Shown: in pieces, positions 25,814-33,536 of the stretch | Position numbering within the stretch: the first letter of the stretch is position 1 | Layout: the number at the start of each line of letters is the position of its first letter | Assembly (NCBI GenBank): GCA_025463055.1 | Contig: JAOAPV010000064.1 | Coordinates: 62,001 to 126,000 of the forward strand | Reading direction: 5' to 3' | DNA: 64,000 nucleotides | Origin: Candidatus Acidiferrum typicum | Lineage (GTDB): Bacteria; Acidobacteriota; Terriglobia; Acidiferrales; UBA7541 | Notes under the pieces: model-generated | The model's database searches: none | What the model saw: only the letters and a program-made list of their open reading frames with translations | Told to the model about the DNA's origin: nothing | Translations under genes and position numbers: made by a program

Positions 25814-26332
25814 GTGTTCAAGCCCCGCACCATCGACTCCGAGCCCGCCCTCTACGACGCCGCCATCAAAATCTTGATGCGCCGCGCCCATTCCGTCTCC
25901 GAAATGAAAAAAGCGCTAATCCGCCGCACCGCCGACGAAGACCTGATCCAAAAAGTAATCGCCCGCCTGAAACAAAACGGCCTGATCGACGACGCCCGCT
26001 ACGCCAAACAATTCGCCCGCCAGCGCACCGAAATCCGCCACCAAGGCAAGTATCGCGTAGCCCGCGAACTCCGTGCCCGCGGCGTCCCCGACCATCACAT
26101 CGAAACCGCAGTAGAAGAAGCCACCGCCAACACCGACGAAGGCGCCCAAGTCCGTCAACGCATCGACCGGAAACTAAAATTTCCTCGCGGTGAAGTAGAC
26201 GACCGCAAGATCGCCTCCCTCTACCGCAGCCTGCTCCGCGCCGGCTTCTCCTCCGAAACCATCCGCCGCGAACTAAAACGCGCCACAAGTGACGACATCC
26301 CCGACCTCGACCCGCCAGACGAGACCCCGTAG
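25814..26332 (+). CDS. recX: Regulatory protein RecX
   Basis: A 172-residue all-helical RecX, which binds RecA filaments and limits recombinase activity. The three tandem three-helix units are readable: LYDAAIKILMRRAHSVSEMKKALIRR, VIARLKQNGLIDDARYAKQFARQR..GKYRVARELRARGV and IASLYRSLLRAGFSSETIRRELKRA. The track's TTG start adds 12 poorly conserved residues; the GTG at 25814 is a plausible alternative, though neither has a clear ribosome site. recA is not nearby. The stop codon overlaps the first arm of the dispersed palindrome at 26329. Confidence 0.88.
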   Translation: MFKPRTIDSEPALYDAAIKILMRRAHSVSEMKKALIRRTADEDLIQKVIARLKQNGLIDDARYAKQFARQRTEIRHQGKYRVARELRARGVPDHHIETAVEEATANTDEGAQVRQRIDRKLKFPRGEVDDRKIASLYRSLLRAGFSSETIRRELKRATSDDIPDLDPPDETP

Positions 26333-26388
26333 CGGCAGGCTTCACCCTGGCGCTCCCCGTCAGGGCACGGTTTCAACCGTGCCGCTAC
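26329..26388. repeat. GTAGCGGCA dispersed palindrome with nested hairpin
   Basis: Outer arms GTAGCGGCA and TGCCGCTAC frame an inner hairpin GCACGGTT-TC-AACCGTGC. The left arm contains the TAG stop of recX. The composition is typical of intergenic repeats that recur in this window (23978, 25670 area). Confidence 0.6.
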
Positions 26389-26418
26389 TGCGCGCCCCCC
26401 ACAGGTTGTCATCCGAAC

Positions 26419-26460
26419 CCGCTCGCGCTTCGCGAGCGGTGTGAGGGATCTGTTTTTCGC
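26419..26460. terminator. TCATCC-type repeat with 9-bp hairpin and T-rich tail
   Basis: CCGCTCGCG-CTT-CGCGAGCGG is a perfect hairpin inside a TGTCATCC...GAGGGATCTG repeat unit and is followed by TGTTTTTCGCTTTTCGCTTTTT. It probably terminates the recX transcript on the plus strand. Other relics of the unit are at 21998 and 30790. Confidence 0.5.
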
Positions 26461-26485
26461 TTTTCGCTTTTTGCTTTAACGAACT

Positions 26486-27040
26486 TCACTTCCCCACCGC
26501 ATAATGCAACTCCACCACCCCATCCGCAAACTTCCTGGACGAAATCAACCCCAGCGGCACCGTCCGCCGGCCAGCCGCAATCAACGGAATCCCTTCCCCA
26601 ATAAACGTGGGAATCACGTGAATCACAAACTCGTCGATCTCTTCCTCGTCCAGAAACGATGCAATGATCCCAGCCCCACCCATCATCCAAATGTCCTTCC
26701 CCTCTTCAGCGCGCAAACGCCCCGCAAATGTCTTGACCGGCTCGTTCACAAACTCCACGCCAGCCGGCACTATCGATGGCGGCAGACTCCGCGTAAACAC
26801 ATAGTTCTTAACTCGCGTATCGAACGCCGACCCGGCCACGCCTTTCTTCTGAAACTCCAGCGCCATGTCGTACGTCTTCCGTCCCCAGAGGATCGTGTCG
26901 ATCGACGCATAGAACGCGCCCATCCCGTAATTATCCTCAGGCATCGGCCGCTCCAGCCAGTCGACCGACCCATCGCTCCGCCCAATGAAACCGTCAGCGC
27001 TCGTCGCAATCTGAACAATAATTTTTCGCTCCCGATCCAT
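26486..27040 (-). CDS. Dihydrofolate reductase-like (RibD C-terminal domain) protein
   Basis: A 184-residue protein of the RibD_C/DHFR-like fold: IIVQIATSADGFIGRSDGSVDWL at the N-terminus, DTILWGRKTYDMAL, the nucleotide-binding GKDIWMMGGAGIIASFLDEEEIDEFVIHVIPTFIGEGIPL and a closing strand. The ATG of MDRERK with GGAGG upstream is the correct start; the track's extra 33 residues are untranslated. Such stand-alone members are NADPH-dependent reductases of unknown substrate, not true folA. Confidence 0.9.
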   Translation of the reverse strand: MDRERKIIVQIATSADGFIGRSDGSVDWLERPMPEDNYGMGAFYASIDTILWGRKTYDMALEFQKKGVAGSAFDTRVKNYVFTRSLPPSIVPAGVEFVNEPVKTFAGRLRAEEGKDIWMMGGAGIIASFLDEEEIDEFVIHVIPTFIGEGIPLIAAGRRTVPLGLISSRKFADGVVELHYAVGK

Positions 27041-27147
27041 AGCGCCTCCACGCGCAAAACGCAACTGATCAATCGTATGTCGTTCCGAAGGCGGTTTTCG
27101 CCGAGGAATCTGCTTTCCTCTTCGATTCGCCCCCCCCATTGACGCGC

Positions 27148-27381
27148 CTAGTTCTTGGCTGCCAGCATTTCCTGGATATTCGCCAGCCGCTCCTCCAACC
27201 GATTCTCGGTCTCAGTGTTCTTTTGCGCCATCAGAATCAGCTTTACCGACACGAGAAACACTCCCGCTTCCAGCAGCAGTTCGTGTGTAAAGCCTTTGAT
27301 GAACAGAGCCACAACGAACAACCCAACGCTCAGCGCAATAATGATGACCGTCCACGGGTCCGAAGACTTGGAGCTTTTCAT
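27148..27381 (-). CDS. Small membrane protein with C-terminal coiled segment
   Basis: A 77-residue protein with two hydrophobic helices (WTVIIIALSVGLFVVALFI and LLLEAGVFLVSVKLILMA) and a C-terminal charged helix ETENRLEERLANIQEML. A GGAGGT ribosome site nine bases before the ATG supports expression. The family is not recognised. It lies between two oppositely oriented genes and seems monocistronic. Confidence 0.6.
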   Translation of the reverse strand: MKSSKSSDPWTVIIIALSVGLFVVALFIKGFTHELLLEAGVFLVSVKLILMAQKNTETENRLEERLANIQEMLAAKN

Positions 27382-27587
27382 GTCGATCTACCTCCGTGCG
27401 GCGCCGTTTGCCGCTTTGGACTGTGGCGGCATAGCCGCCGCTTTCGTAACCCAATTTATCAGGCACTCTCCCTCGTACAGATGTGGCCAAGACTGGAATA
27501 AGGGCCTCCGTGATAGACTCCGCCGATCAAGACATAGAACAAAATTGAGGTCGTGGCTCGGTCGCAGCGGGGCTGAAAGGAATCGCC

Positions 27588-27965
27588 GTGAGCGCCAGCT
27601 TAGCAAATTCGTCGGCAATCCTGGCTTTTGTCGCAATTCCCAGCGAGGTGCGTTGGTCGTATTTCGCCGGCGGAATGACTCTTGCAATCGGGCTGGTCGG
27701 GATTTTTCTCCGCGGCGATTGGCAAAAAGCGCGAGGCTTCGACAAGCCGATTCTGTTAGGGCCGCTCTTTTACGCAGCGCCACTCGCGGCATTCGGCACC
27801 GAACATTTCACGCTGACGAACGCCGTCGCGTCGATCGTACCGAAGTGGATTCCGTGGCATCAGTTTTGGGCGTACTTCGTAGGTGCACCAACAACCGCAC
27901 GAGTGCTCGCTGCCTCGCTTGCCGAGTGCCGCATCCCTTGTGACTTTCAAGCGTGCGGATTTTGA
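27588..27965 (+). pseudogene. Truncated DoxX-like membrane protein
   Basis: A GTG start with AAAGGAA upstream opens a protein that for about 100 residues reads like the N-terminal part of small multi-pass DoxX-type proteins (SEVRWSYFAGGMTLAIGLVG..LLGPLFYAAPLAAFGTEHFTL..VPKWIPWHQFWAYFVG). After FVGAP the hydrophobic helices expected next are missing and the frame runs into the hairpin repeat at 27926, ending in a meaningless AECRIPCDFQACGF. The gene is therefore probably cut by the rearrangement that brought in the minus-strand cassette to the right. The family name is by resemblance only. Confidence 0.5.
27926..27965. repeat. GTGCCGCATCCCTTG hairpin repeat, copy 1
   Basis: About 34 of 39 aligned bases match the copy at 30116-30154. 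Each can fold (CCGCATCCCTTG against CAAGsGTsCGG). The pair brackets the two-gene cassette 28001-29958, and this copy lies at the broken end of the DoxX-like gene. Confidence 0.6.
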
Positions 27966-28000
27966 ATTTTGTTTTGGCCAACACTCGTGAGGGCGCATTT

Positions 28001-28384
28001 TCATTCGCCTTCATATGTTCGATGGAGATGAATTGCGGCTGCCGCCAGCACGGAACCCACCAGGGTCGCTATTAACCAGTACCGAGCAAATTCCGACTCG
28101 ACCAGGACAAGGACTATCATCGCGGCAACGGACGCATAAGCTCGGGGGATTTCGCGACGGGGCTTTGCCCACCATCTCTCATTGTGTTTCTTCACGAAGG
28201 ACTGGATTTGGCGATATAGCAGCTCAAGAGCGATCATCAATAGAACAAAAAACGCGGCAACGGTTACCCAGCCGAGCGTCTTGAACAGCGCGACAGAGAG
28301 GGCGAACAACAAGACACCAATAAATAGGTACCCTCGCTGGTGTCGTTCCCACAAAGCGCGAAAGACTCTCTTGTCGTGCGCCAT
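28001..28384 (-). CDS. Four-helix membrane protein of unknown function
   Basis: About 127 residues starting at MAHDKRVFRALWERHQRG, where AGGA lies nine bases upstream; the track's longer frame would overlap the upstream gene by 31 bases. The sequence has two helices (YLFIGVLLFALSVALF and VTVAAFFVLLMIALELLY), a basic cytosolic loop (KKHNERWWAKPRREI) and two more helices (YASVAAMIVLVLVES and WLIATLVGSVLAAAAIHL). It lies 50 bases after the protease-like gene on the same strand, so the pair probably shares a transcript. No family recognised. Confidence 0.6.
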   Translation of the reverse strand: MAHDKRVFRALWERHQRGYLFIGVLLFALSVALFKTLGWVTVAAFFVLLMIALELLYRQIQSFVKKHNERWWAKPRREIPRAYASVAAMIVLVLVESEFARYWLIATLVGSVLAAAAIHLHRTYEGE

Positions 28385-28434
28385 CCCGAGCGTCCTGCGG
28401 GTTCCGTCTGGTCCACCCCGCCAAGGCACCAGAC

Positions 28435-29958
28435 CTATTCCCGAACCCTGAAATAATCCCTCCAAGCTACTTCTTCGCCAACTATCACATCAGCTCTGTA
28501 AAGACCCGGCTGCATCACAAGGGGAACACTCCAAGTCCGTTCCTGTGTTTCGCCGCTCCTCAGATTAATCTTTATTGAATCACTGCGACTGAGAACGTGA
28601 TTGTCGACGTCGTAGACTTGTAACTGGGCTGTACCCTTCCAAGGTTGAATCCCTTGGAACGCGATCACCACCGCTGCGAACTCATCGCGTTGTGTGAAAT
28701 CGACTTTCATTTCCTTAGGACGAAGACCCTTAGCTTTTTGCGACTTGCCTTGGGTAATCATTCCGAACGAAATATCGCGAAGGGCCGTGACTGGACTTGT
28801 GAATTGGCCTGTGGTCCATAAAGTTTGGATTGGTGTGAGCGAAGTATTTGAGGCCGGACTAACTAACCCGACTGGAATCACAGTACTGGTCAGAGTGAAT
28901 GTCTCTCCTCCCCTCCGTCCCCGGATCTCTGGAAGCGCTTCTCCAAGAAGACCCAACACAGCGCCTTGTTCGTTCAATACCGGCCCACCCAATGCCGCTG
29001 AGTTGAATGGTCCTGAGATGCTCAGCCTTTCGCCCCAACCAGCATGATCTTCTTTCCCCACAATTTGCCCCTCAGAGATCACGCGCGCTGCATCGGCTTT
29101 CGCGTCCAGCCAGTAACAGTGATCTCCTATGTTCACAGATGCGTCGGTCGCTCTTGGCAGTTCAGGACTTTTCCCAGTCTCGATTTTCAGGAGGGCCCAA
29201 TCCTGCCGACGATTCCAACCAAGGAGTGAGTCCGATTTTGCATAGTTGCCATTGGCAAGCCGTATCCGGAGCGCGCGGGCCCCGTCAATCGCGTGGAATG
29301 CTGTCGCCACGAGGCCGTCATCAATAAAAAAGCCCGAACTTGCATCGAATGGCTGTCCCTTCGAATCTAGCTTCTCTATAAAAACGCTTGCCGCGACAGC
29401 CCGGGCGTAAATTTCCGCCGACGTCAGCGGCAGCAACGCTTTTCCTTTCAAGACATCGGCGGGTCTCTTGGCGGACACAATCTCGAAGCTCAAGGTGCCG
29501 GCGGACTCTCCGTCGACATGCGACTCGAAGGTCCACACTCCGGCGGTGGTGTTTTCCAAGAGAGGTACCGTCCAGAATCCTCCGAATCTTGGTTCCGTGG
29601 CTGGGTAGTCGAAGCTTGACATGACGGCAAGCTGACCGTTGGGTCCGCGGAGCGTACCCTCGCAATGGTGCGTGCCACGCGGCGCCTCCCATTCAAAATA
29701 AATGATGACTTGGCGGTCGTCAGGGACAAAGAACGTAGTTCGTGGATCGCTCATCACGAATGCAGCGCCGCGGGGCTCACCTTTCGTGCCTGCTACGGAG
29801 CGGACCATTTTGACTCTGGGTCCGGATGCCGGAACTCCGCCTTGCTGCGCGCTAAGAATGCTTTCAGCCGTAATGAATGGTAAGAAAAAAGCAAAAACCA
29901 ATAGGCAAATTACCTTTTCTCTTCGCCACTGATTTCGCCTACCTAATTCTCCAAACAT
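28435..29958 (-). CDS. Secreted trypsin-like protein, apparently without catalytic serine
   Basis: A 507-residue exported protein; the ATG of MFGELGRR has GAGG seven bases upstream and a signal peptide follows (KVICLLVFAFFLPFITAESILSAQ). Residues 60-180 form an Ig-like beta domain (IIYFEWEAPRGTHHCEGTLRGPNG). The middle is a trypsin-like domain with the His in VATAFHAIDG and the Asp in RQDWALLKIE, but where GxSGGP is expected the text is NSAALGGPVLNEQGAVLGLLG, so Leu replaces Ser and proteolysis is unlikely. The C-terminal 100 residues are another beta region (AQLQVYDVDNHVLSRSDSIKINL). It could act as a binding or scaffold protein. GC content is visibly lower than in the flanking housekeeping genes. 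Confidence 0.75.
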   Translation of the reverse strand: MFGELGRRNQWRREKVICLLVFAFFLPFITAESILSAQQGGVPASGPRVKMVRSVAGTKGEPRGAAFVMSDPRTTFFVPDDRQVIIYFEWEAPRGTHHCEGTLRGPNGQLAVMSSFDYPATEPRFGGFWTVPLLENTTAGVWTFESHVDGESAGTLSFEIVSAKRPADVLKGKALLPLTSAEIYARAVAASVFIEKLDSKGQPFDASSGFFIDDGLVATAFHAIDGARALRIRLANGNYAKSDSLLGWNRRQDWALLKIETGKSPELPRATDASVNIGDHCYWLDAKADAARVISEGQIVGKEDHAGWGERLSISGPFNSAALGGPVLNEQGAVLGLLGEALPEIRGRRGGETFTLTSTVIPVGLVSPASNTSLTPIQTLWTTGQFTSPVTALRDISFGMITQGKSQKAKGLRPKEMKVDFTQRDEFAAVVIAFQGIQPWKGTAQLQVYDVDNHVLSRSDSIKINLRSGETQERTWSVPLVMQPGLYRADVIVGEEVAWRDYFRVRE

Positions 29959-30115
29959 AGATTGCCTCGTGGGCGCAGGTTTGGAAAAGACACTCATGAC
30001 TCTGATGCGGAGGTTCGTGTTCGGTCGTGGAATATACCACAGAATTAACTCCACCCATCGCGTCTCTGCCGTGGTTAACACTCCATTCACCCAAAGCGCA
30101 CAAAACTACGACTGG

Positions 30116-30154
30116 GTGCCGCATCCCTTGTGATTTCAAGGGTCCGGATTTTGA
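30116..30154. repeat. GTGCCGCATCCCTTG hairpin repeat, copy 2
   Basis: Second member of the pair described at 27926-27965, here with the arms CATCCCTTG and CAAGGGTCCGG around TGATTT. It lies 158 bases upstream of the trypsin-like gene. Confidence 0.6.
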
Positions 30155-30537
30155 TTTGTTGTTCCGAGCAGGAACCACCGCACTTTCCGAGAGTAAAAAA
30201 AATCGGTCACCTGCATCTAAACCGTCCCTCCGACCAGTTGTCCTGGCGTACCCCCTGCCGTACGCTACTCAATGAAACCTGGTCGCTACGGCGACTAAGC
30301 GCTGCGGCTTCCCTGCTCGCCCACTTCGAGGCGACCTCGACGCAAAGCGAGAAAGAATCTCCCGCCGAGCCCCCGAATCGCGAATACAAATATCGCGACC
30401 CCAGCGCCAACAACGATGCCGACGCCAAGCTCCCTTCCTCAACGATCTCGCATCAATCTGCTCAGCCCTCGATCATCAAGCCCTAACCGGCGCTCGCCTC
30501 TTCACATTCGCCACTCGCCACAACATCTCCTAAGTCC

Positions 30538-30605
30538 CTTTAGAATGAACACTTGCAAAAGTGTATCAAAACAAAGGACTTTAACTATCTTTAGAATGAA
30601 CACTT
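30538..30605. repeat. Direct repeat CTTTAGAATGAACACTT, two copies
   Basis: The 17-base word occurs exactly at 30538-30554 and 30589-30605, 51 bases apart, and both copies run on into a TGCAAAA-like sequence. The stretch is AT-rich compared with its surroundings. Confidence 0.7.
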
Positions 30606-30944
30606 ATGCAAAACCCGGGGGAGGGGGTACCCAGGGATACCCTCGCACACTGTATCAGTCGGGTTCGGCAACCATCGATTTGCTTCTCCTTTGTTTTCAC
30701 ACTCTTATGAGTTGCTTTTTTCGCAAGTACTTTATTTTGATAACGATCTGCGTTGCCCCCTGTGTTTTCTGCCGATCCGACGAGGATCGGCATCCCGACA
30801 GAGCGCAGCGACGAGGGACCTTTCCCCGCCCCGGCACTCGTTCACCCCTCGCACCATTTTTCCACCGAGTTCCGGATCTTCGGCGATTTTCATTTTCCGT
30901 ACCCGCGTGTTATCGTCGCCCTCACATCGCAAGGGGGATTTTAA

Positions 30945-31427
30945 ATGTCAGTGAATAAAGTCATTCTCGTTGGCCGTCTCGGCCGCGATCCGGAAACGCG
31001 CTACACCGGCGGCGGTCAGGCCGTCGCCAATTTTTCCGTGGCCACCGACGAAAGCTACAAAGATAAAAACGGCGAGCGCCAGAAGCGTACCGAGTGGCAC
31101 AAAATTGTCGTGTGGGGCAAGCAAGCCGAAATCGCCCAGCAATATCTGAAAAAGGGCTCACTCATTTTCATCGAGGGACGCATTCAATCGCGCGAGTGGC
31201 AAGACAAAGAAGGCCAAAAGCGCACCAGCTTTGAAATCGTCGCCAGCAATTTCCGAATGCTGGGCGGCCGCGCCGACGGCGCCGCAGCCGGTGCCGGTGC
31301 AGGCGCAATGGGTGGCAGCGCCCCGCGCGGCGGCGATGACTTCGACGTCGCGGGCGGACACGACGAGCCCGCAGCACCGGGAGGCGGCGCCGGCCCCGAA
31401 ATCTCCGACGAAGACATCCCGTTCTAA
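30945..31427 (+). CDS. ssb: Single-stranded DNA-binding protein
   Basis: A 160-residue SSB that covers single-stranded DNA in replication and repair. The OB-fold is complete ([36 protein letters not shown].. [37 protein letters not shown]), followed by a Gly/Ala-rich linker and the acidic tip ISDEDIPF, which recruits partner proteins such as RecO, also encoded in this window. A GGGGG stretch precedes the ATG. A hairpin terminator begins at the stop codon. Confidence 0.96.
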   Translation: MSVNKVILVGRLGRDPETRYTGGGQAVANFSVATDESYKDKNGERQKRTEWHKIVVWGKQAEIAQQYLKKGSLIFIEGRIQSREWQDKEGQKRTSFEIVASNFRMLGGRADGAAAGAGAGAMGGSAPRGGDDFDVAGGHDEPAAPGGGAGPEISDEDIPF

Positions 31428-31455
31428 ACATGATTGTGAAGCACCAATCATGTTT
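31426..31455 (+). terminator. Intrinsic terminator of ssb
   Basis: AAACATGATTG and CAATCATGTTT form an 11-bp perfect stem with an 8-base loop, starting inside the TAA of ssb and ending in TTT. Confidence 0.7.
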
Positions 31456-31513
31456 ACCCTGAGGCACGAAGGATCCGTGCAGCCGAACGAAGCATGAGAG
31501 CAAACCAGCCATC

Positions 31514-32521
31514 GTGGCCCAGACAAATCGCCGACTGATTCTTCGCGCGCGCCCCAAAGGTTTGCTCGCGCCCGGCGATCTGCAGCTCGTCGAATCGCCG
31601 GTGCCAACGATCGCAGATGGTCAAGCGCTCGCGAAAGTGAAATATCTCTCCATCGATCCGACCATGCGCGTCTGGATGTCGGTTGACAGCTACTTGCCCG
31701 TCGTGCCCCTCGGCGAAGTGATGCGCGCAGCGGGCCTCGCGGAAGTGGTCGAATCGCGCCACAAAAAGTTCAAGAAGGGCAAGAAAGTTCTCGGGCTCAC
31801 CGGCTTGCAGGAGTATTGCGTGATCGATGCAGCGGACAAGCGCGGCAGCTTCCGGAAAGTTCCGCCAATTCCCTTCCTTTCGGACACGGCATTTCTCGGC
31901 GTGCTCGGCGTCACCGGCGCCACCGCATATTTCGGCATGATGGACATCGCCAAGCCGCAAAAGGGCGAGACGCTGGTGGTCTCCGCGGCGGCCGGCGCCA
32001 CCGGCAGCATCGCCGGGCAGATCGGCAAAATTCATGGATGCCGCGTGGTCGGCATCGCCGGCGGGGCGGAAAAATGCAAATGGATCACCGAAGAACTCGG
32101 CTTTGACGCCGCGATCGATTACAAGCAGCCGGATTGGAAAGAGAAATTAGCGGCGGCCACGCCCAAAGGCGTCGACATCGATTACGAAAACGTCGGCGGC
32201 GAAATCATGCACGAAGTTGTGCAGCGCATGAACCTTCACGGCCGCATTGTACTGTGCGGGCTGATTTCCGGTTATACCAAGGAAGATCCGGCCCTCGAGA
32301 GCTTCGCCACGATTTTGAGGAAGCGCCTGCGCGTGCAGGGCTTCATCGTGCTCGATTACCTCGACCGCTTCATGGAAGCCGCTACGCAGCTCGGCAAGTG
32401 GAAGATGTTCGGCAAGCTCAAAGACCGCGAAACCATCGTCGAGGGCATCGAGAAAGCTCCCGAAGCCATCAACATGCTCTTCACCGGCGAAAACATAGGC
32501 AAGTTGATCGTGAAAGTGTGA
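31514..32521 (+). CDS. NADP-dependent oxidoreductase, MDR superfamily (zinc-free alkenal reductase type)
   Basis: A 335-residue medium-chain reductase without catalytic zinc ligands, similar in layout to YncB/CurA and leukotriene B4 dehydrogenase-like enzymes that reduce conjugated double bonds. Recognisable parts: PTMRVWMSVDSYLPVVPLGEVMRA near residue 50, the nucleotide site VVSAAAGATGSIAGQIGKIHGCRVVGIAGG, the YKQPDWKEKL segment, DIDYENVGGEIMHEVV and the ending GENIGKLIVKV. A GTG start is used. Monocistronic between ssb and the convergent stress operon. Confidence 0.92.
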   Translation: MAQTNRRLILRARPKGLLAPGDLQLVESPVPTIADGQALAKVKYLSIDPTMRVWMSVDSYLPVVPLGEVMRAAGLAEVVESRHKKFKKGKKVLGLTGLQEYCVIDAADKRGSFRKVPPIPFLSDTAFLGVLGVTGATAYFGMMDIAKPQKGETLVVSAAAGATGSIAGQIGKIHGCRVVGIAGGAEKCKWITEELGFDAAIDYKQPDWKEKLAAATPKGVDIDYENVGGEIMHEVVQRMNLHGRIVLCGLISGYTKEDPALESFATILRKRLRVQGFIVLDYLDRFMEAATQLGKWKMFGKLKDRETIVEGIEKAPEAINMLFTGENIGKLIVKV

Positions 32522-32556
32522 GGCGCGGGAACTTTTTCAGGAGCTGTCGGGAAGAA

Positions 32557-32964
32557 TCAGCGAGGAGGGAGCGGGTTGCGTTTACGTTCTTCATCGAAAC
32601 GCTTAAGAAATTCTTCGAATTTCGGCTTTTGCTCCGGAGTAAGAATCGAGCGGACTTCGTTGCGGCCTTTTTGACGAATGGCCTCGACTTGCGCGTCACT
32701 TTGGTCGTGAATGGTTTTCGTTTCGCCATGCCAGTGCAGCAAGATGCTGTCTAGTTCTTGCGTCTGCTGCGGCGTCAGCGATAGCTGTTTGGTAAGTTCC
32801 GCAACCCGCTGGGCACGCCGCTCAGGTTCGCTGAGCGGAGGATTGGCAGCACTCACCGGCCTGTGCGCGAACGTATAGCCGAGCACACCGCCCAGCGCCG
32901 CACCGAGCAGGAATACGACGCCGACCCACAGAGCCGCTTTGCGCGTAGCGGCGGTATCGGTCAT
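32557..32964 (-). CDS. Spy/CpxP-like periplasmic sensor or chaperone
   Basis: A 135-residue protein with one N-terminal membrane helix (AALWVGVVFLLGAALGGVLGYTF) and a helical periplasmic domain of the LTxxQ type: LSLTPQQTQELDSILLHWHGETKTI followed by RNEVRSILTPEQKPKFEEFLKRFDEERKR. Members are small chaperones or metal/envelope stress sensors. Its ATG overlaps the anti-sigma stop by four bases, so it is the third gene of the sigma/anti-sigma operon and probably a partner of the membrane anti-sigma factor. Confidence 0.85.
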   Translation of the reverse strand: MTDTAATRKAALWVGVVFLLGAALGGVLGYTFAHRPVSAANPPLSEPERRAQRVAELTKQLSLTPQQTQELDSILLHWHGETKTIHDQSDAQVEAIRQKGRNEVRSILTPEQKPKFEEFLKRFDEERKRNPLPPR

Positions 32965-33434
32965 TGCGCCATCTCCATCGACGGCAGAACGTCGTCGGGT
33001 GCTTGCGATTGTGGTGAGTCAAAAATGGATTCAACGCCCGTTTGGGTGACGGAAGTCTGCGCGACCTTCGGCGACTCATACAGCCAGCCGCCAGCCAGCA
33101 GCAGGGCCAGTGCAGAAATCCACGTAAGGCGCGCGGCAAAGCGGGGTACCGCAGCCCAAGCCTCGAAAGACTGCCTCAGCTCCGATTCGCGCGCAGCAAT
33201 GGCAGCCATCACGCGGGGCGCAAACCACGGCCCGGGCAGCGTCGCCGACGCAGGCACGTCCCTGAAAATGGCGCGGCTCATCGACATGTCGTCCGCGACG
33301 GATTTGCATTCCGGGCAAGCCGCCAGATGGTCTTTCTGCTCGGCGGAAAGTACCGCGGGCCCGGTGAAGTCCTCGAGCAAGTCGCGGAGGCTTCTACAAT
33401 CGTCCTGCTGCCTCAACTTTTTCAATGTCCACAT
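32961..33434 (-). CDS. Zinc-finger anti-sigma factor, single membrane pass
   Basis: A 157-residue protein whose start at MWTLKKLRQQ is fixed by GGGAGGT seven bases upstream. A cytosolic ZAS-type domain shows the CRSLRDLLEDF start and the HLAACPEC zinc motif (H-x3-C-x2-C), then a helical linker, one membrane helix (RLTWISALALLLAGGWLY) and a short periplasmic tail. It should hold the ECF sigma factor encoded upstream at the membrane until an envelope signal arrives. The 98-base gap to the sigma gene contains the repeat AATCGCAATCAG. Confidence 0.88.
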   Translation of the reverse strand: MWTLKKLRQQDDCRSLRDLLEDFTGPAVLSAEQKDHLAACPECKSVADDMSMSRAIFRDVPASATLPGPWFAPRVMAAIAARESELRQSFEAWAAVPRFAARLTWISALALLLAGGWLYESPKVAQTSVTQTGVESIFDSPQSQAPDDVLPSMEMAQ

Positions 33435-33501
33435 ACGACCTCCCAAGTTTAGATGCTTCGTCTGTTTCAATTTGGAACGTTCTCAACGGCAATCAACTCT
33501 G

Positions 33502-33536
33502 AATCGCAATCAGATTCGTCTCCCAATCGCAATCAG
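33502..33536. repeat. AATCGCAATCAG tandem pair
   Basis: The 12-base word is present at 33502-33513 and 33525-33536 with a 23-base period; the second copy covers the stop codon of the sigma gene. A related CAATCAACTC precedes them. Confidence 0.5.

Larger units (their letters stand above)
29959..30944. other. Nearly 1 kb without a convincing gene, rich in repeats
   Basis: The frames listed here (30130, 30207, 30416, 30691) have low-complexity Ser/Pro/Arg translation and no ribosome site. What is present: the hairpin repeat at 30116, a direct repeat pair at 30538/30589, a hairpin GCCGATCC/GGATCGGC at 30771-30791 followed by a CATCCCGACAGAGCGCAGCG repeat remnant, and finally the ssb leader with GGGGG before its ATG. 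Confidence 0.5.

Noticed and set aside
30416-30958. 180-residue plus-strand frame
   Set aside because: Overlaps ssb, has Ser/Arg/Pro-rich text and no start signal; the region is mostly repeats.
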